DNA of 64,000 nt from Lentilactobacillus senioris (GCF_026798195.1 NZ_JAPQEZ010000001.1:1-64000), one strand, 5' to 3'; shown: positions 8,888-19,035, counted from the first letter of the stretch. The notes: generated from the sequence alone by a model not told the origin. Made by a program: numbers and translations.

Positions 8888-9685
8888 CTATTTTTGAGTA
8901 ATATCAGCGGTAAAGTACTTCTTAGAAAGACGAGCCAAGGTGCCATCTGCTCGTAATTCTTTCAAAGCTTTATTAGCTTTAGTCCGTAATTTAGGTGAGT
9001 TTTTGTTAAACATTGCGGCAATTTCAGAAGCAGCAATTTTATCGGTAGAAATGTTCATCGTTTTTAAGTTGTTTTTAGGATTATCCTTAGCCCAACTTAA
9101 GAAGGCTTCCCGAGAATTGATAGTTCCTTGAGCTCGACCTTGAGAAATCAAAGCTACCGTATTTTGGAAAGTTTCAGATGGAATCACATTAGCCCCAAAT
9201 TTCTTAGCTTGAATTGAGTTTTCAGTCCCAGTTCCTTCGGGGAAGGTCTTACCTTTAATTTGGTCCACAGAAGTGATCTTACTGTTCTTAGGCAAAATCA
9301 AAGCTGACTTAGAGTAAATGTATGGAGTGGAGAAAATAAATTGTTTTTTCCGTTCCGGTGTAACGGTGATGTTGTTGAGCACTACGTCAAACTTTTTAGC
9401 ACCCAAACCAGCAATCAAAGAATCCCATTTAGTGGGGATGAATTTAGCTTTAAGTCCCATCTTCTTGGCCATTTGTTGACCTAGTTCAACTTCAAATCCT
9501 TGTAACTTACCATTTTGGCGGTAAGCATAAGGAGCATAAGTCCCTTCCAAACCAACGGTTAACGTCTTAGGAGTTACTAGTTCTGAATCAGCAGATTGTT
9601 TTTTACCACAGCCAGCTAATACCAGCACAATGGCAAGAGTTGCGGTAATCAGGGCAGTTAACTTCTTGAGATTTGACTTCTTCAT
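8888..9685 (-). CDS. Polar amino acid ABC transporter, substrate-binding lipoprotein
   Basis: Extracellular solute receptor anchored by a lipid on Cys26 (lipobox LAGC) after a 25-residue signal peptide. The body (about 40-260) is a family 3 periplasmic-binding fold with the characteristic LTVGLEGTYAPYAY start and DVVLNNITVTPERKKQF segment. First gene of the three-gene operon. Substrate not determinable; cystine, glutamine or a related polar amino acid are possible. Confidence 0.93.
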   Translation of the reverse strand: MKKSNLKKLTALITATLAIVLVLAGCGKKQSADSELVTPKTLTVGLEGTYAPYAYRQNGKLQGFEVELGQQMAKKMGLKAKFIPTKWDSLIAGLGAKKFDVVLNNITVTPERKKQFIFSTPYIYSKSALILPKNSKITSVDQIKGKTFPEGTGTENSIQAKKFGANVIPSETFQNTVALISQGRAQGTINSREAFLSWAKDNPKNNLKTMNISTDKIAASEIAAMFNKNSPKLRTKANKALKELRADGTLARLSKKYFTADITQK

Positions 9686-9733
9686 GATAATTCCTCCAAT
9701 AAATTTAAAATGATATAACCCTCATTTAAGCAG

Positions 9734-9770
9734 AAAACGACGGGGTGCAGACACTGTCCCCGTCGTTTTT
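9734..9770. terminator. Terminator between the L,D-transpeptidase gene and the ABC operon
   Basis: AAAACGACGGGG pairs with CCCCGTCGTTTTT, a 12-bp GC-rich stem. The T-run is best on the plus strand, but the site lies directly downstream of the minus-strand lipoprotein gene. Confidence 0.7.
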
Positions 9771-9804
9771 AAATCCTAACTTCACTTAAGTAATTGCTGT
9801 TTAA

Positions 9805-10395
9805 TTAACGAATAACCACTTTAGTACCCACTGGGACCGTTTGGTTAATCCACTTAGCATCCGGTACAGACAAACGCACACAACCGTGTGAGTTCGCACT
9901 CTTCCCTAACTGTTTGGCTTCTGACTTAATGTATTGGCCTTTAGAGTTAGTGGGTACCGTATGGAAAAGATAGATTCCGTGATCCTTAAAGGAAGTCCAA
10001 TACTTAGCTCCTTCTTTAGACTCTTGGTTAAAGAAGAAATCGCCGCGTTCGCTTTGAATCTTGAAGTTTCCCTTAGGAGTTGAATCGTCTTTACCGGTGG
10101 AAGCGTACATAGTGTAAAGTACTTTGTTTTTCGCACTCATTACGTACACCCGTTGTTTTTTAATTGAGACACGCAAATACCGCCCGTTTTGGTTAGTAAT
10201 CGTCGGGTAAGCTTTGTTTTCAGATGACTTGCGCCAGTTAATAACTGGGGCTGCCTTTTTGGCTGGACTTTTTTTGGCAGAGCTACTGCTAGCCGTATTA
10301 GATTCGGTTTTCGAGTTAGCCTGTTTGCCGTTGGAACATCCGGCCATAATAAGCACTAAGGCCAAGGCCATACAGACACGAATAACTTTTTTCAT
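9805..10395 (-). CDS. L,D-transpeptidase (YkuD domain) lipoprotein
   Basis: Predicted to make or edit 3-3 peptidoglycan cross-links or to attach proteins to the wall. The 196 aa carry a lipobox MAGC with Cys20, a Ser/Lys/Ala-rich linker (21-50), and a YkuD catalytic domain from about 70 onward. The motif HGIYLFHTVP supplies the conserved upstream His and SANSHGCVRL the catalytic Cys172. It has its own terminator and is not in an operon with the ABC genes. Confidence 0.93.
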   Translation of the reverse strand: MKKVIRVCMALALVLIMAGCSNGKQANSKTESNTASSSSAKKSPAKKAAPVINWRKSSENKAYPTITNQNGRYLRVSIKKQRVYVMSAKNKVLYTMYASTGKDDSTPKGNFKIQSERGDFFFNQESKEGAKYWTSFKDHGIYLFHTVPTNSKGQYIKSEAKQLGKSANSHGCVRLSVPDAKWINQTVPVGTKVVIR

Positions 10396-10485
10396 AAGTC
10401 CTCCTAATAATTAAACCACTTATTTTAATAAAGTAACATCAATAGCTTACCCGTATTTGCTAAAAATTTCAAGTTCCACTCTAAT

Positions 10486-13400
10486 TTATTTAATTTCCAC
10501 CGTTTCTCCACTATCTAACAGGAACAGATACTTATGGGTGACCGGCCGGTCTAACACGTGGGCCAAAGCAATGCCATAAAGTTCTAACTGCCCTTTGTAG
10601 CGTTCCACAATTTGTTCAATTGAATCCGCACCAGTCACATGATCGGTTTTGTAATCAAACAGAATCAACTCATCATCATTAATCGTGTAACCATCAATAA
10701 TTCCGTGAATTAGGACGGACTGTGCTGGATCAGTTTCAAAGCCGGTAAAAATCTGTTGCGCCGGCATCAATAACGAAAACGGTACTTCCCGTTTAGTTTG
10801 TTTTTCATTGGCGACCACCAACTGGCCCAATTCACTTTGATAGAATTGGTGAATATGGTTGCCATTAATTTGGTGGGCCACCGTGGCGTCTAACACGTTA
10901 GCGGTAACCAAGCGTTCAATAACTGCTTGAATCGTTTCGTCGGTTGGTGCCGCGGTTAACGGCAATTGTTGAAGTACCAAGTGGGTCGCTGTCCCGATTT
11001 CAGTGGCTTTAGGAGCCTGTTGTTCTTGGAGAAATTGAGGCCGGTTCAACGGAGTAGTAAATGCCGCTTGTTTAGCCCCCACTTGATCAACGTCTAATAA
11101 TTGATAGTTCCCCAATTCAACGTTGTCCGGATCATCAAATAACCGTTTAACTTCGGAAACGGCTTGGTAAGCTGTCGTTTTGGTAGCTGCTTGATAAGGG
11201 TAATTAAAATCAAGAATCGCATCGATTTGCGTTCGACTAGTTCTTTTTCCCGCTCCGTTTGGCTCGTCTATTAAATTGGGTTGCGGAGTCATCTTATTCA
11301 TCCACTCTTTAGCCTGCTGACTCCCAGTTAATTGGGCGGGTTGAGCTTCAGCCAACTGCTGATCAGTAATTAAGTGAATTTGAATTTTGGTAGGATCATC
11401 CGCTAAAACGGAACTACCCAAACTATCCCCATAGGTAGCGACTACATCCGGTTGCCGCGAAACGGCTGGCTCAATCCAGTCCAGATAACTATTAGCATTT
11501 TCGCGCAATGCTTCTGGCAATAATAATTGATCGGCACTTGTTTTTGCTTGCCAGTCAGTTACTAGTTCCGACACCGATTCAGGTGCTTTTTTCAAATTAG
11601 CTACCAGGTATAATTTTTGTTCCGCTCGGGTCAAAGCCACGTAGAGCTTCCGCATTTCTTCGGAAACGGCGGCCCGCTTCGAACGATTTTTAATCACCTG
11701 TTTTTGTAGGGTATCGCTGACCTCTCTGGTTTGGGGGTTAAAGTAAGAAATTCCGACCCCTAGATGATCGTTTAAGACGTACCGTTGGCGTAAATCCTGT
11801 TGGTTAAATTGCTTTCCCAGATCATTAACGAATACTACCGGGAATTCCAACCCCTTACTACCATGAATCGTGGTAACCGTCACGGCATCATCGCCGGTTT
11901 GGATGCTAGCTTGACCAAGGTCATCATCGCGCTGTTGCATCCGTTCAATAAACTGAACAAACGCAAACAATCCTTTAAAGCTAGTTTGTTCGTACTGAGA
12001 TGCTCGTTGATATAGCGCATGCAAATTAGACTGGCGTTGGTAACCAGCGGGCATCCCACCTACGTAGTCTAAGAATCCAGTTTGGTCATAAATCGCCCAG
12101 ATTAGGGCCACTAAATCATTTTGTTGGGCCAGATCCTTGAAAGTAGTCAACTGACTTAAGAAACGGTCCACCATTTCATAAACCCGGCGACCAAACTCGG
12201 TTGCCTCACTTTCCCGAAACTGCTCGTGAAAATCCAACACCGCTTGATAATAATTGCCGGTTTTATGGTTAATCCGAATGTATGCCAGTTGGTTTTCATC
12301 TAAGCCTACGATCGGCGACCGCAACACTGCCACTAATGGAATATCTTGATAAGGATTATCGATAATCGTTAACAGGGCCATCATGATTTGAATTTCGGTG
12401 GTTTTAAAATAACTCCGAGCTTGCCCGATCATTGCCGGAATTTGGTATTTACTAAACACATCGGAAATAGTGAGGTCGTTATTATGGGTGGAAGCTAAAA
12501 TCGCAATGTCTTGATATTTAATCGGTCGCATTTGTTGGCTCTGGCGGTCAAAAATTTCTACCTGGTCGTCGACTAATTGGCGAATGCGTTGCGCAATAAT
12601 TTCCGCCTGGCCGCTAGCCCCGTCTTCTGGCACAAAACTAGCGTTAACTGCTAATTCCGGTTTAGCAGTGGCATCAGTAGAATATAGTAACATTTCCGCC
12701 GGTAATTGCACGTTTTCCGGATAATACGTAGCACCAAACTTCAGATAAGCAGCCCCCGTATAATCCACTTCTCCTACTTTGCGATCCATCACCTGTTGAA
12801 AGATCAAGTTGGTGAAGTGATCCACATTGGCCATTGAACGGAAATTCTCGGCCAAGTTAATCAGTTCATCAGAAGTATCTGCTTGTTGATAAGCGGTTTG
12901 CTTCTCGATAAACATCGTTGGATCAGATAGACGGAACCGATAGATTGACTGCTTAACGTCCCCCACCATAAACCGGTTGCCTCGTTGGGGATTAGCTAGC
13001 TGACTTAAGATTGCTTCTTGTAACTGGTTGTTATCTTGATATTCATCTACCATAATTTCCACGTACTGGCTCTGTAACTTGGCCCGTACCTGGTGGCCCG
13101 GTTCAGTATCCAACGTCAAAATATCGTAGGCCGCATGTTCTACATCAATAAACTCCATGGCGTGCCGTTGGCGTTTGGCCAAGTCATAGGCCTCAGAGAA
13201 CTGCGTTACCACTTCACTTAACAATTGCACCCGCTGAGCAGCTGCTTTAATCAAGGCTACGGTGTGTTCTTCATCCAATTCGAAATAATCCGTCCGGAGG
13301 CTATCCAGACTACTTTTAATTTCCTTTTTTAAGTCTAAATTTTGTTTATGCACCGCTTTTTGTTCCGGTTCCGCATTTCGCAAAGTACTGATAGGTAGTT

Positions 13401-14244
13401 TAATTTGACCTAAAGTAGCTCTTAGTTGGTTCCAATCGGCGGCTGCCACCTGAGCGTTTAAATCAGTCAAAAGTGTTTTTAATTTTTGGCCCAGTTCTTC
13501 ATCCTTAAGTAACTCTGCCTTTTGAGAGTTACGAATAATTTGGTCAGTTACCAACAGTTCTTTTTCTAAGGTGATTTTTAATTCTGGTAGGATATCGTCT
13601 ATGAACAGCTGACTTTGGGTTAATTGTTCGGTGTCTAATTCGTAAAACGACGCCGCTGCCGTTAACCAACCAGTAGGGTCTTCGTTAACGTTAGCAAAAC
13701 GGTACATTTCCATCACCAAGTTGGTTAACCCATCATCACTGCGATCATTAGAAAAATTATCGGTTAACGCCGCAAACTCTCCGGTTTCATCATCAGCATA
13801 TAATTGTTCGCGCACGTCAGCCCAAATTTGTTCTTGTAACAAGCTCACTTCGGTACTATCAGTTAATAAACGAAAATTGGGATCTAAGCCCAACAAATAG
13901 TAATAGCGCCCGACTAATTTTTGGCAGTAGGCATCAATGGTGGTGATGTCTGCCACCGGCACTTTTTGAATTTGTCGTAGCAAATGCCGTTTTAGTTGAG
14001 GATCATTGGCATCTTGATAGTCTTTTCGTAACGCGCTTTGAAGTCGTTCCTTCATTTCCTTAGCGGCTGCATTAGTGAACGTCACCACTAATAGTTGGTC
14101 AATATTAATTCCATCTTCCACTACCATTTTGATAATCCGATCGACTAGAACCCGCGTTTTCCCGGAACCAGCTGATGCGGATACCAAAATGTTACCAGCG
14201 GGATGATCATTAATGGCCTGTTTTTGGCCCGCAGTATATTCCAT
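10486..14244 (-). CDS. rexA: ATP-dependent helicase/nuclease subunit A (RexA/AddA)
   Basis: Helicase-nuclease subunit of the RecBCD-like enzyme that resects double-strand breaks up to Chi for recombination. At 1252 aa it is full length. UvrD-type helicase motifs are in order: Walker A SASAGSGKT (residues 22-30), motif II DEYQDNN, motif III VGDVKQSIYRFR, motif V TIHGSKGLEFPVVF and motif VI near VALTRAEQ. A RecB-type nuclease motif LILFDYKTDHV is at the C-terminus, followed by QLELYG. The start codon follows the rexB stop by 1 nt, so the pair is co-translated. Confidence 0.97.
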   Translation of the reverse strand: MEYTAGQKQAINDHPAGNILVSASAGSGKTRVLVDRIIKMVVEDGINIDQLLVVTFTNAAAKEMKERLQSALRKDYQDANDPQLKRHLLRQIQKVPVADITTIDAYCQKLVGRYYYLLGLDPNFRLLTDSTEVSLLQEQIWADVREQLYADDETGEFAALTDNFSNDRSDDGLTNLVMEMYRFANVNEDPTGWLTAAASFYELDTEQLTQSQLFIDDILPELKITLEKELLVTDQIIRNSQKAELLKDEELGQKLKTLLTDLNAQVAAADWNQLRATLGQIKLPISTLRNAEPEQKAVHKQNLDLKKEIKSSLDSLRTDYFELDEEHTVALIKAAAQRVQLLSEVVTQFSEAYDLAKRQRHAMEFIDVEHAAYDILTLDTEPGHQVRAKLQSQYVEIMVDEYQDNNQLQEAILSQLANPQRGNRFMVGDVKQSIYRFRLSDPTMFIEKQTAYQQADTSDELINLAENFRSMANVDHFTNLIFQQVMDRKVGEVDYTGAAYLKFGATYYPENVQLPAEMLLYSTDATAKPELAVNASFVPEDGASGQAEIIAQRIRQLVDDQVEIFDRQSQQMRPIKYQDIAILASTHNNDLTISDVFSKYQIPAMIGQARSYFKTTEIQIMMALLTIIDNPYQDIPLVAVLRSPIVGLDENQLAYIRINHKTGNYYQAVLDFHEQFRESEATEFGRRVYEMVDRFLSQLTTFKDLAQQNDLVALIWAIYDQTGFLDYVGGMPAGYQRQSNLHALYQRASQYEQTSFKGLFAFVQFIERMQQRDDDLGQASIQTGDDAVTVTTIHGSKGLEFPVVFVNDLGKQFNQQDLRQRYVLNDHLGVGISYFNPQTREVSDTLQKQVIKNRSKRAAVSEEMRKLYVALTRAEQKLYLVANLKKAPESVSELVTDWQAKTSADQLLLPEALRENANSYLDWIEPAVSRQPDVVATYGDSLGSSVLADDPTKIQIHLITDQQLAEAQPAQLTGSQQAKEWMNKMTPQPNLIDEPNGAGKRTSRTQIDAILDFNYPYQAATKTTAYQAVSEVKRLFDDPDNVELGNYQLLDVDQVGAKQAAFTTPLNRPQFLQEQQAPKATEIGTATHLVLQQLPLTAAPTDETIQAVIERLVTANVLDATVAHQINGNHIHQFYQSELGQLVVANEKQTKREVPFSLLMPAQQIFTGFETDPAQSVLIHGIIDGYTINDDELILFDYKTDHVTGADSIEQIVERYKGQLELYGIALAHVLDRPVTHKYLFLLDSGETVEIK

Positions 14245-14245
14245 C

Positions 14246-17200
14246 CTATTGTTGCCCCCTTAGTGAATCTAGTACTTCTTTAACCGTTAACTTGGTTGGC
14301 ATTCGGTAGTTGTTTTGTGGTAGTAGTGGATCAAAATTCATAATTGCTTTATACGGCGTAAACTGCATCGCCGTATCATTAGGACCGTATTTCACTGGCA
14401 TTAAACTATTATCTCCAGCAAAAATACGCTGAGCAGCTGATTTAATCAGATCCTCATTATGCAGCAAAAAGGCATTGAGGTCGCTAGGATTAATCAAGGT
14501 GTTCTTTTTGGCGATCGTTCCCTTTGCTAAACGATTTAATGGATAAACCAAGGACTTTTGCCCCGGTTCAACTTCCTTGGTCATTTCATCCACTAATGGT
14601 GCATCATCCACGATTAAGCCTTTATAGGTGTGGGCCTCCAGTAAGGCCTTTTCCAAATCATAATCCGCTTTACGCAACTTCTCCGTGGTAAACCGCGGAT
14701 TATAAACGTGCAAATACAAAGCTCCGGCCAGTAAGGCTTCTTCGTCATCGGTAATTAGATCTAAGTTTTTCCGTAAGACATCTAAATAAGTCAATAACTG
14801 CATAGAAGTCCCATCATAGGCTTGTGCGTAATCAAAAGTCTTGTCACCAGACTTGTAGTCCACTACTCCGTAATAACTTTGGTTATCGACCTTGATACTA
14901 TCAATTCGGTCAATACGCCCGCGCACGTGTACTTCACGTTTTTCTGGCAACGCAAAATCTAACCCCTTCAGGGTATTAGGCCCCGCTTGGCCAAAAATCA
15001 ATTCCGTTTGCTTAGGTCGCATTGGGGTCAGTTGTCCCTGCTTGCGCATTGTTTGCACCATCTGAATCACAGTCTGTGTTAGTTGGTTAGTCAAATATTG
15101 CATTCGCGCTGAACTAGTCAAGATGACGTACTGTAACTGACTAGGATCATGAATAATTTCGTTAACCACTTGCTTAACCAGGTTAGCGATTTCGATATCA
15201 CTTAATTCCGTTAATTCTTGTTGATTATCATTCGTGATTTTCACTACTCGGTCTAGCGCTTCATGGAAGAACTGGCCGGTACTTTGGGTCGATAAATCGA
15301 AAACTTCGCGTTCTTGTAATCGCAAACCATATCGCAAATAGTATTCGTACGGATTGCGGTAGAACAGTTCTAATTGTGAAATCGAAGTATCAATGGCTTG
15401 CCCGTATAACCCGGTCACGATGTCTGGATTTAACTGGGCCGGCACGTTTTGGTAGTCGATACTGCGCAATAATTTCGTGGTCAGATCAGCAGTTTGAGGT
15501 TGGTACCGCAGTTTTTGGTACACTAACTGCCAAGCTAGAGGTAACGGTTGATCTTTCGCATAAGCGGCTTGGATCACCTGAATTAAATGGTGCAGCGTGG
15601 CTCTAGCAGTTCCCAAGTACGGCAAAATATCTTCACTAGCCGTTGGAATTGCGGGTGCGTGCTGCGTCGGAATTTCAAAAAACTTCTGAATTCGACTGAC
15701 GTATGGTGAAATGGCCGCACTCCCCTCATCATCGTCTTGAGGACAATAGCTAAAGATGAGTTGCTGACTACTACTAGTAAACGCCAAATAATTTAAATAG
15801 GGTTCCCCAGCCATTTGCAAACCACTATCGTCACCTAAATACTGACCTTCAGCAAGCTGTTCTTGAAGTTGAACTAAATCATCGTCCCCAAATAGTTGGT
15901 CATTGGTAAGTTGGGCCGGCATATTATTGTCTGTAGAACCGATCATAACCGTAATTTTACGGTTGCTAGTCTGCACAATTCCGCTTTCAGAAATTCGAAC
16001 TTGATCTAAGGTTGACGGAATAGCAGAATATTGAGCATTTTGAAATCCAGTTAATAACAGCTGCCAAAAATCAGCAAAGACAAATGGTTGGTCACCTAAG
16101 ATCATAACCTCTTCATCTAATAAACTGTTTAAGTTATTAACGACCTGCTCAATTTCGTTAGCTTGGGTAATATTACCGTCGTCCACAGCAGTTTGCCGCC
16201 AACCTTCGAGTTGTGATAACACCCCGTTAGCTTCTAAGAAATTATACAAAATGGCAGCAGCATCCCGGTTAGTTTTAGCCTTAAATAATTTACGATAAAA
16301 CGGTGGTAGAATTGCTTGAATAAAGTGCCGAATCTGATTGACTTGCTCACTTAAAGCTTGGTCTTTACTAGTTACCATGAGGTCGTCAGCATCCACCTTA
16401 GCCGTGCCATAAGGCCAATCTTCTTTTTGCAGCCAGGCATATCCTTCATAACCGTTTTTTAAGATTAAGTTTTCGGTTAACGCCACGGAACGTCTAAACT
16501 GGCTCAAAGGCATAGCTTGACCGTCAACCATTGGAATCAACAATTCACTTTTTAGTAACCGCATCATATCAGAATACCGATAGCTCCGCCGCTTTTTATC
16601 GGGAGTTTGCACCGCAAATAACGCTGAGATTAATTCTACTAATGGGTGGTCGGCCATCGTTTTTTGTTGATCTTCAAAAAACGGAATTGAGTTTAACTCC
16701 ATGACGGGGGCTAAAAACTGCTGATACTGGTCCAAATGGCGCGTCAAAATCAAAACGTCGCTGTAACGATATTCACCACTGGATACTGCTTGGCGAATTC
16801 TGGTGGCTACTTGCATTAATTCAGAATACCGATTATCAGCTTGAAACACCTGAACTGCATCGCCTAATTGCTGTGGAGCGGGCAACTGGGCATTTAAGGT
16901 ATTCGAAGCAATCCAGTATTGTTCTAATGCCATTAAGGGTGGACAAATTCTTGGTGTAGTTGTGGTAATCGGTGCTAAATATGGAACTTGGTTATCACTT
17001 GCAAAATGGTATAACTGCCAAAACGTCTTAGCCGATTGATAAAACAAACTGGTTGTATCGGGTAACTCTACCGGATAAGGATGATCTAAAACCAATGACA
17101 CCACTACTTTATGGGCACACTGAATTAAGGTTTGTACTAATTGTAATTCCACAGCCGTAAACCGAGAAAAACCATCAATATAAAAATCAGTTTCACTCAA

Positions 17201-17779
17201 ATCAACGGTTTGCAGATATTCCGTCAGTAAGCGCAAGATATTAGCCCCATCGTAAAATCGTTCGGTGATCCGGGTTAGATACTCTTCATATACAATGACA
17301 AAATCATGGAGTTTATCACTGAGATCATTAGATAATTGTTGGCCTGCCAACAGTTGCTGCAAGTCCGCAGGTAAAACATTACCGTTTTGCATCTCAGTAA
17401 TTTGCTTGGCAATTTGTTCAGTGAAACCCACTTGGTGCACTTCCTGATCAAATAAATATAGATCCGCTTGCCGGTCAATAATAATTTGGTAGATTGCCAT
17501 ATTAGTTCCGGTGGCACTAATCCGTTGCTTTTGGTAAACCGGATGATTGCGCAAGAAATACCAAGCTAACCGTGAAAAAGACAACACTTGTAATTGGCTA
17601 GTAGCTACCGTTGCCTGCTCACTATCTTGAAGGTGTTTCAACGCCTGCACTTCACTTTCGAATTTAATATGGTTAGGCACCAGGTAAAATGCGGTTTGAG
17701 TTGGTTGCTTCTTAATCTGTTCAATAATTGCTTGTTGGTGATCCATACCAGCAGTGCCCAAAATAAATTGAAGCGCCAT
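14246..17779 (-). CDS. rexB: ATP-dependent helicase/nuclease subunit B (RexB/AddB type 2)
   Basis: Partner of RexA. The start is set at ATG 17779 (1177 aa, MALQFILGTAG), 8 nt after AAAGGGGG; an upstream in-frame start at 17866 lacks support. The N-terminal site that is a Walker A loop in Bacillus AddB reads LGTAGMDHQQA here, without GKT. The C-terminal nuclease motif GVVDYKSGDK is followed by QLLTYL. No cysteines occur in the last 300 residues, so the Fe-S cluster of Bacillus AddB is absent, as expected for the type 2 proteins of Lactobacillales. It is first in the rexB-rexA operon. Confidence 0.96.
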   Translation of the reverse strand: MALQFILGTAGMDHQQAIIEQIKKQPTQTAFYLVPNHIKFESEVQALKHLQDSEQATVATSQLQVLSFSRLAWYFLRNHPVYQKQRISATGTNMAIYQIIIDRQADLYLFDQEVHQVGFTEQIAKQITEMQNGNVLPADLQQLLAGQQLSNDLSDKLHDFVIVYEEYLTRITERFYDGANILRLLTEYLQTVDLSETDFYIDGFSRFTAVELQLVQTLIQCAHKVVVSLVLDHPYPVELPDTTSLFYQSAKTFWQLYHFASDNQVPYLAPITTTTPRICPPLMALEQYWIASNTLNAQLPAPQQLGDAVQVFQADNRYSELMQVATRIRQAVSSGEYRYSDVLILTRHLDQYQQFLAPVMELNSIPFFEDQQKTMADHPLVELISALFAVQTPDKKRRSYRYSDMMRLLKSELLIPMVDGQAMPLSQFRRSVALTENLILKNGYEGYAWLQKEDWPYGTAKVDADDLMVTSKDQALSEQVNQIRHFIQAILPPFYRKLFKAKTNRDAAAILYNFLEANGVLSQLEGWRQTAVDDGNITQANEIEQVVNNLNSLLDEEVMILGDQPFVFADFWQLLLTGFQNAQYSAIPSTLDQVRISESGIVQTSNRKITVMIGSTDNNMPAQLTNDQLFGDDDLVQLQEQLAEGQYLGDDSGLQMAGEPYLNYLAFTSSSQQLIFSYCPQDDDEGSAAISPYVSRIQKFFEIPTQHAPAIPTASEDILPYLGTARATLHHLIQVIQAAYAKDQPLPLAWQLVYQKLRYQPQTADLTTKLLRSIDYQNVPAQLNPDIVTGLYGQAIDTSISQLELFYRNPYEYYLRYGLRLQEREVFDLSTQSTGQFFHEALDRVVKITNDNQQELTELSDIEIANLVKQVVNEIIHDPSQLQYVILTSSARMQYLTNQLTQTVIQMVQTMRKQGQLTPMRPKQTELIFGQAGPNTLKGLDFALPEKREVHVRGRIDRIDSIKVDNQSYYGVVDYKSGDKTFDYAQAYDGTSMQLLTYLDVLRKNLDLITDDEEALLAGALYLHVYNPRFTTEKLRKADYDLEKALLEAHTYKGLIVDDAPLVDEMTKEVEPGQKSLVYPLNRLAKGTIAKKNTLINPSDLNAFLLHNEDLIKSAAQRIFAGDNSLMPVKYGPNDTAMQFTPYKAIMNFDPLLPQNNYRMPTKLTVKEVLDSLRGQQ

Positions 17780-17798
17780 AATCGTTAACCCCCTTTGG

Positions 17799-18044
17799 TT
17801 AATTCTGAACGTTTGTGAAAAAAGCGATCCTTTTTGGTTGAATTTTGCGGTTAAAATGACTATCATTAGATACGACTTGGTGAATCATTTTGATTGTTTC
17901 ACCATAAGAAGCTGGTACTGATTGAAAATCAAAATTCTTCCTAAGAATCTCAGAACGTAATCGACAAGCAGCATATAATATTTCTTCAAACGATAATATT
18001 ACAAACCCGCCAACTTCTTTCGTCAAACTACCACAGAGACTCAC
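17799..18044 (-). pseudogene. Probable C-terminal remnant of a ComK-like competence regulator
   Basis: An 81-codon open frame starting at GTG 18044 (a stop lies three codons further upstream), ending 19 bp before rexB. Residues 19-34, SFEEILYAACRLRSEI, recall the C-terminal helix of Bacillus ComK as I remember it (SFENQVYRTAWLRTKF): S-F-E, Y and L-R are shared. A KMI motif follows at a similar distance. A full ComK is about 190 aa, so about two thirds would be missing. In Listeria comK lies close to addBA, which fits the position. The alternative is an unrelated small leader gene. No good ribosome-binding site is visible. Confidence 0.4.
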
Positions 18045-18063
18045 CCGGTCTCTTCACAAACGT

Positions 18064-18107
18064 AAGTGAAGGATAACGCCTAACGGCATTACCCTTCACT
18101 TTTTTTG
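18064..18107. terminator. Hairpin with plus-strand T-run upstream of rexBA
   Basis: AAGTGAAGG...GCC pairs with GGC...CCTTCACTTTTTTT. It lies just downstream of the minus-strand 115-aa gene. The T-run is on the plus strand, where no gene is evident. It could still separate the upstream unit from the rexB transcript. Confidence 0.5.
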
Positions 18108-18118
18108 CGTATTAAAGC

Positions 18119-18466
18119 TTAATTAGTTAATTTATTTTCCGCTAAGACTAACTCTGTGTACTTGTCTAAATCAGCCAAAATAGATTGATTTTCGTTTTCA
18201 GGGTGTTCAGCTAGGTTGTCAGATGCATATGCCCAGTACGCTAAATTTTCAGTAATCGGCACGATATCTCTAACAATTTTAAATTCAAATAATTGGCGAT
18301 TTTGATCAGCCATAATGCGGTAACTTTCGTAATCGGTGATGATATGCATTTTTTCTTGAGTTTCTTTGGAATGTAGCAGCACAATCACAAAATGAGATTC
18401 TGCGTTGCGCTGGGCTAATCGTTCCTTAATGGTTTGCAACTCCGCGGTTTGTAGATTAATTGTCAT
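18119..18466 (-). CDS. Uncharacterised 115-aa protein
   Basis: Not recognised. A soluble, mildly acidic protein with alternating strands and helices (FVIVLLHSKETQEKMHIITD, RQLFEFKIVRDIVPI). Its start overlaps the end of the NAD-binding-like gene by 4 nt, so the two are translationally coupled and probably act together. No signal peptide or membrane segment. Confidence 0.75.
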   Translation of the reverse strand: MTINLQTAELQTIKERLAQRNAESHFVIVLLHSKETQEKMHIITDYESYRIMADQNRQLFEFKIVRDIVPITENLAYWAYASDNLAEHPENENQSILADLDKYTELVLAENKLTN

Positions 18467-19035
18467 TTCGCTTCCTCCGTAGTCAAACGATCGATTAGAC
18501 CAATAGATTGGTTAACAAATTTTTCAGTGAATAAAGCTTCCAAACTAATTTTGGCAACGTTGGTAACACTCACTGTTCCCTGCGGCATTGGTGTTCCTTC
18601 CTGGTAGATAGTTAATTTATCTGATCCTGGATTGGTTAGTGGACTCTGCCTAATGACCGTATAGTTGATTTCTTCTTCATCGATAATTTTAATTGCGTAC
18701 TGCTGTTGCCACCGAATTTCTCGTTGCTCAGCAGTTAATTGCGCTTGATCGTTTAACTCACCATTCACACCCACTTCGGTAAGCAAAATAAACCGGTCTA
18801 GCACTTGCTGCTGGGATCGCAATACTTCAAACACCGTCAAAATGTTTTGATCAATATCCTCAGCCGGTAAATTACAGTAAATTACGTTGACGTCCTTCAA
18901 CGCCATTTGCAGTTCGTTGGGTGTTACCACGTCACTGTTATAAAATACGTAATCAATATCCGCATTCATTTCTAGATCTTCAATTACTAATTCAGAAACC
19001 GGCGATGCGGCTCCCAACACCATTATTTTTAGCAC
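18463..19035 (-). CDS. Degenerate NAD(P)-binding (atypical SDR-like) protein
   Basis: A Rossmann-like N-terminus LKIMVLGAASPVSELVIEDL takes the place of the GxxGxxG nucleotide loop, followed by DVNVIYCNLPAED and DRFILLTEVGV strands and the late NYTVIRQSPLTN segment typical of NmrA/SDR-a5 proteins. The glycines expected of a dinucleotide-binding loop are largely missing and no Tyr-x-x-x-Lys motif is seen, so a sensor or scaffold role is possible. GTG start at 19035 is supported by AAAGGA 7 nt upstream. A related gene is at 62957-63451. Confidence 0.75.
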   Translation of the reverse strand: MLKIMVLGAASPVSELVIEDLEMNADIDYVFYNSDVVTPNELQMALKDVNVIYCNLPAEDIDQNILTVFEVLRSQQQVLDRFILLTEVGVNGELNDQAQLTAEQREIRWQQQYAIKIIDEEEINYTVIRQSPLTNPGSDKLTIYQEGTPMPQGTVSVTNVAKISLEALFTEKFVNQSIGLIDRLTTEEAK

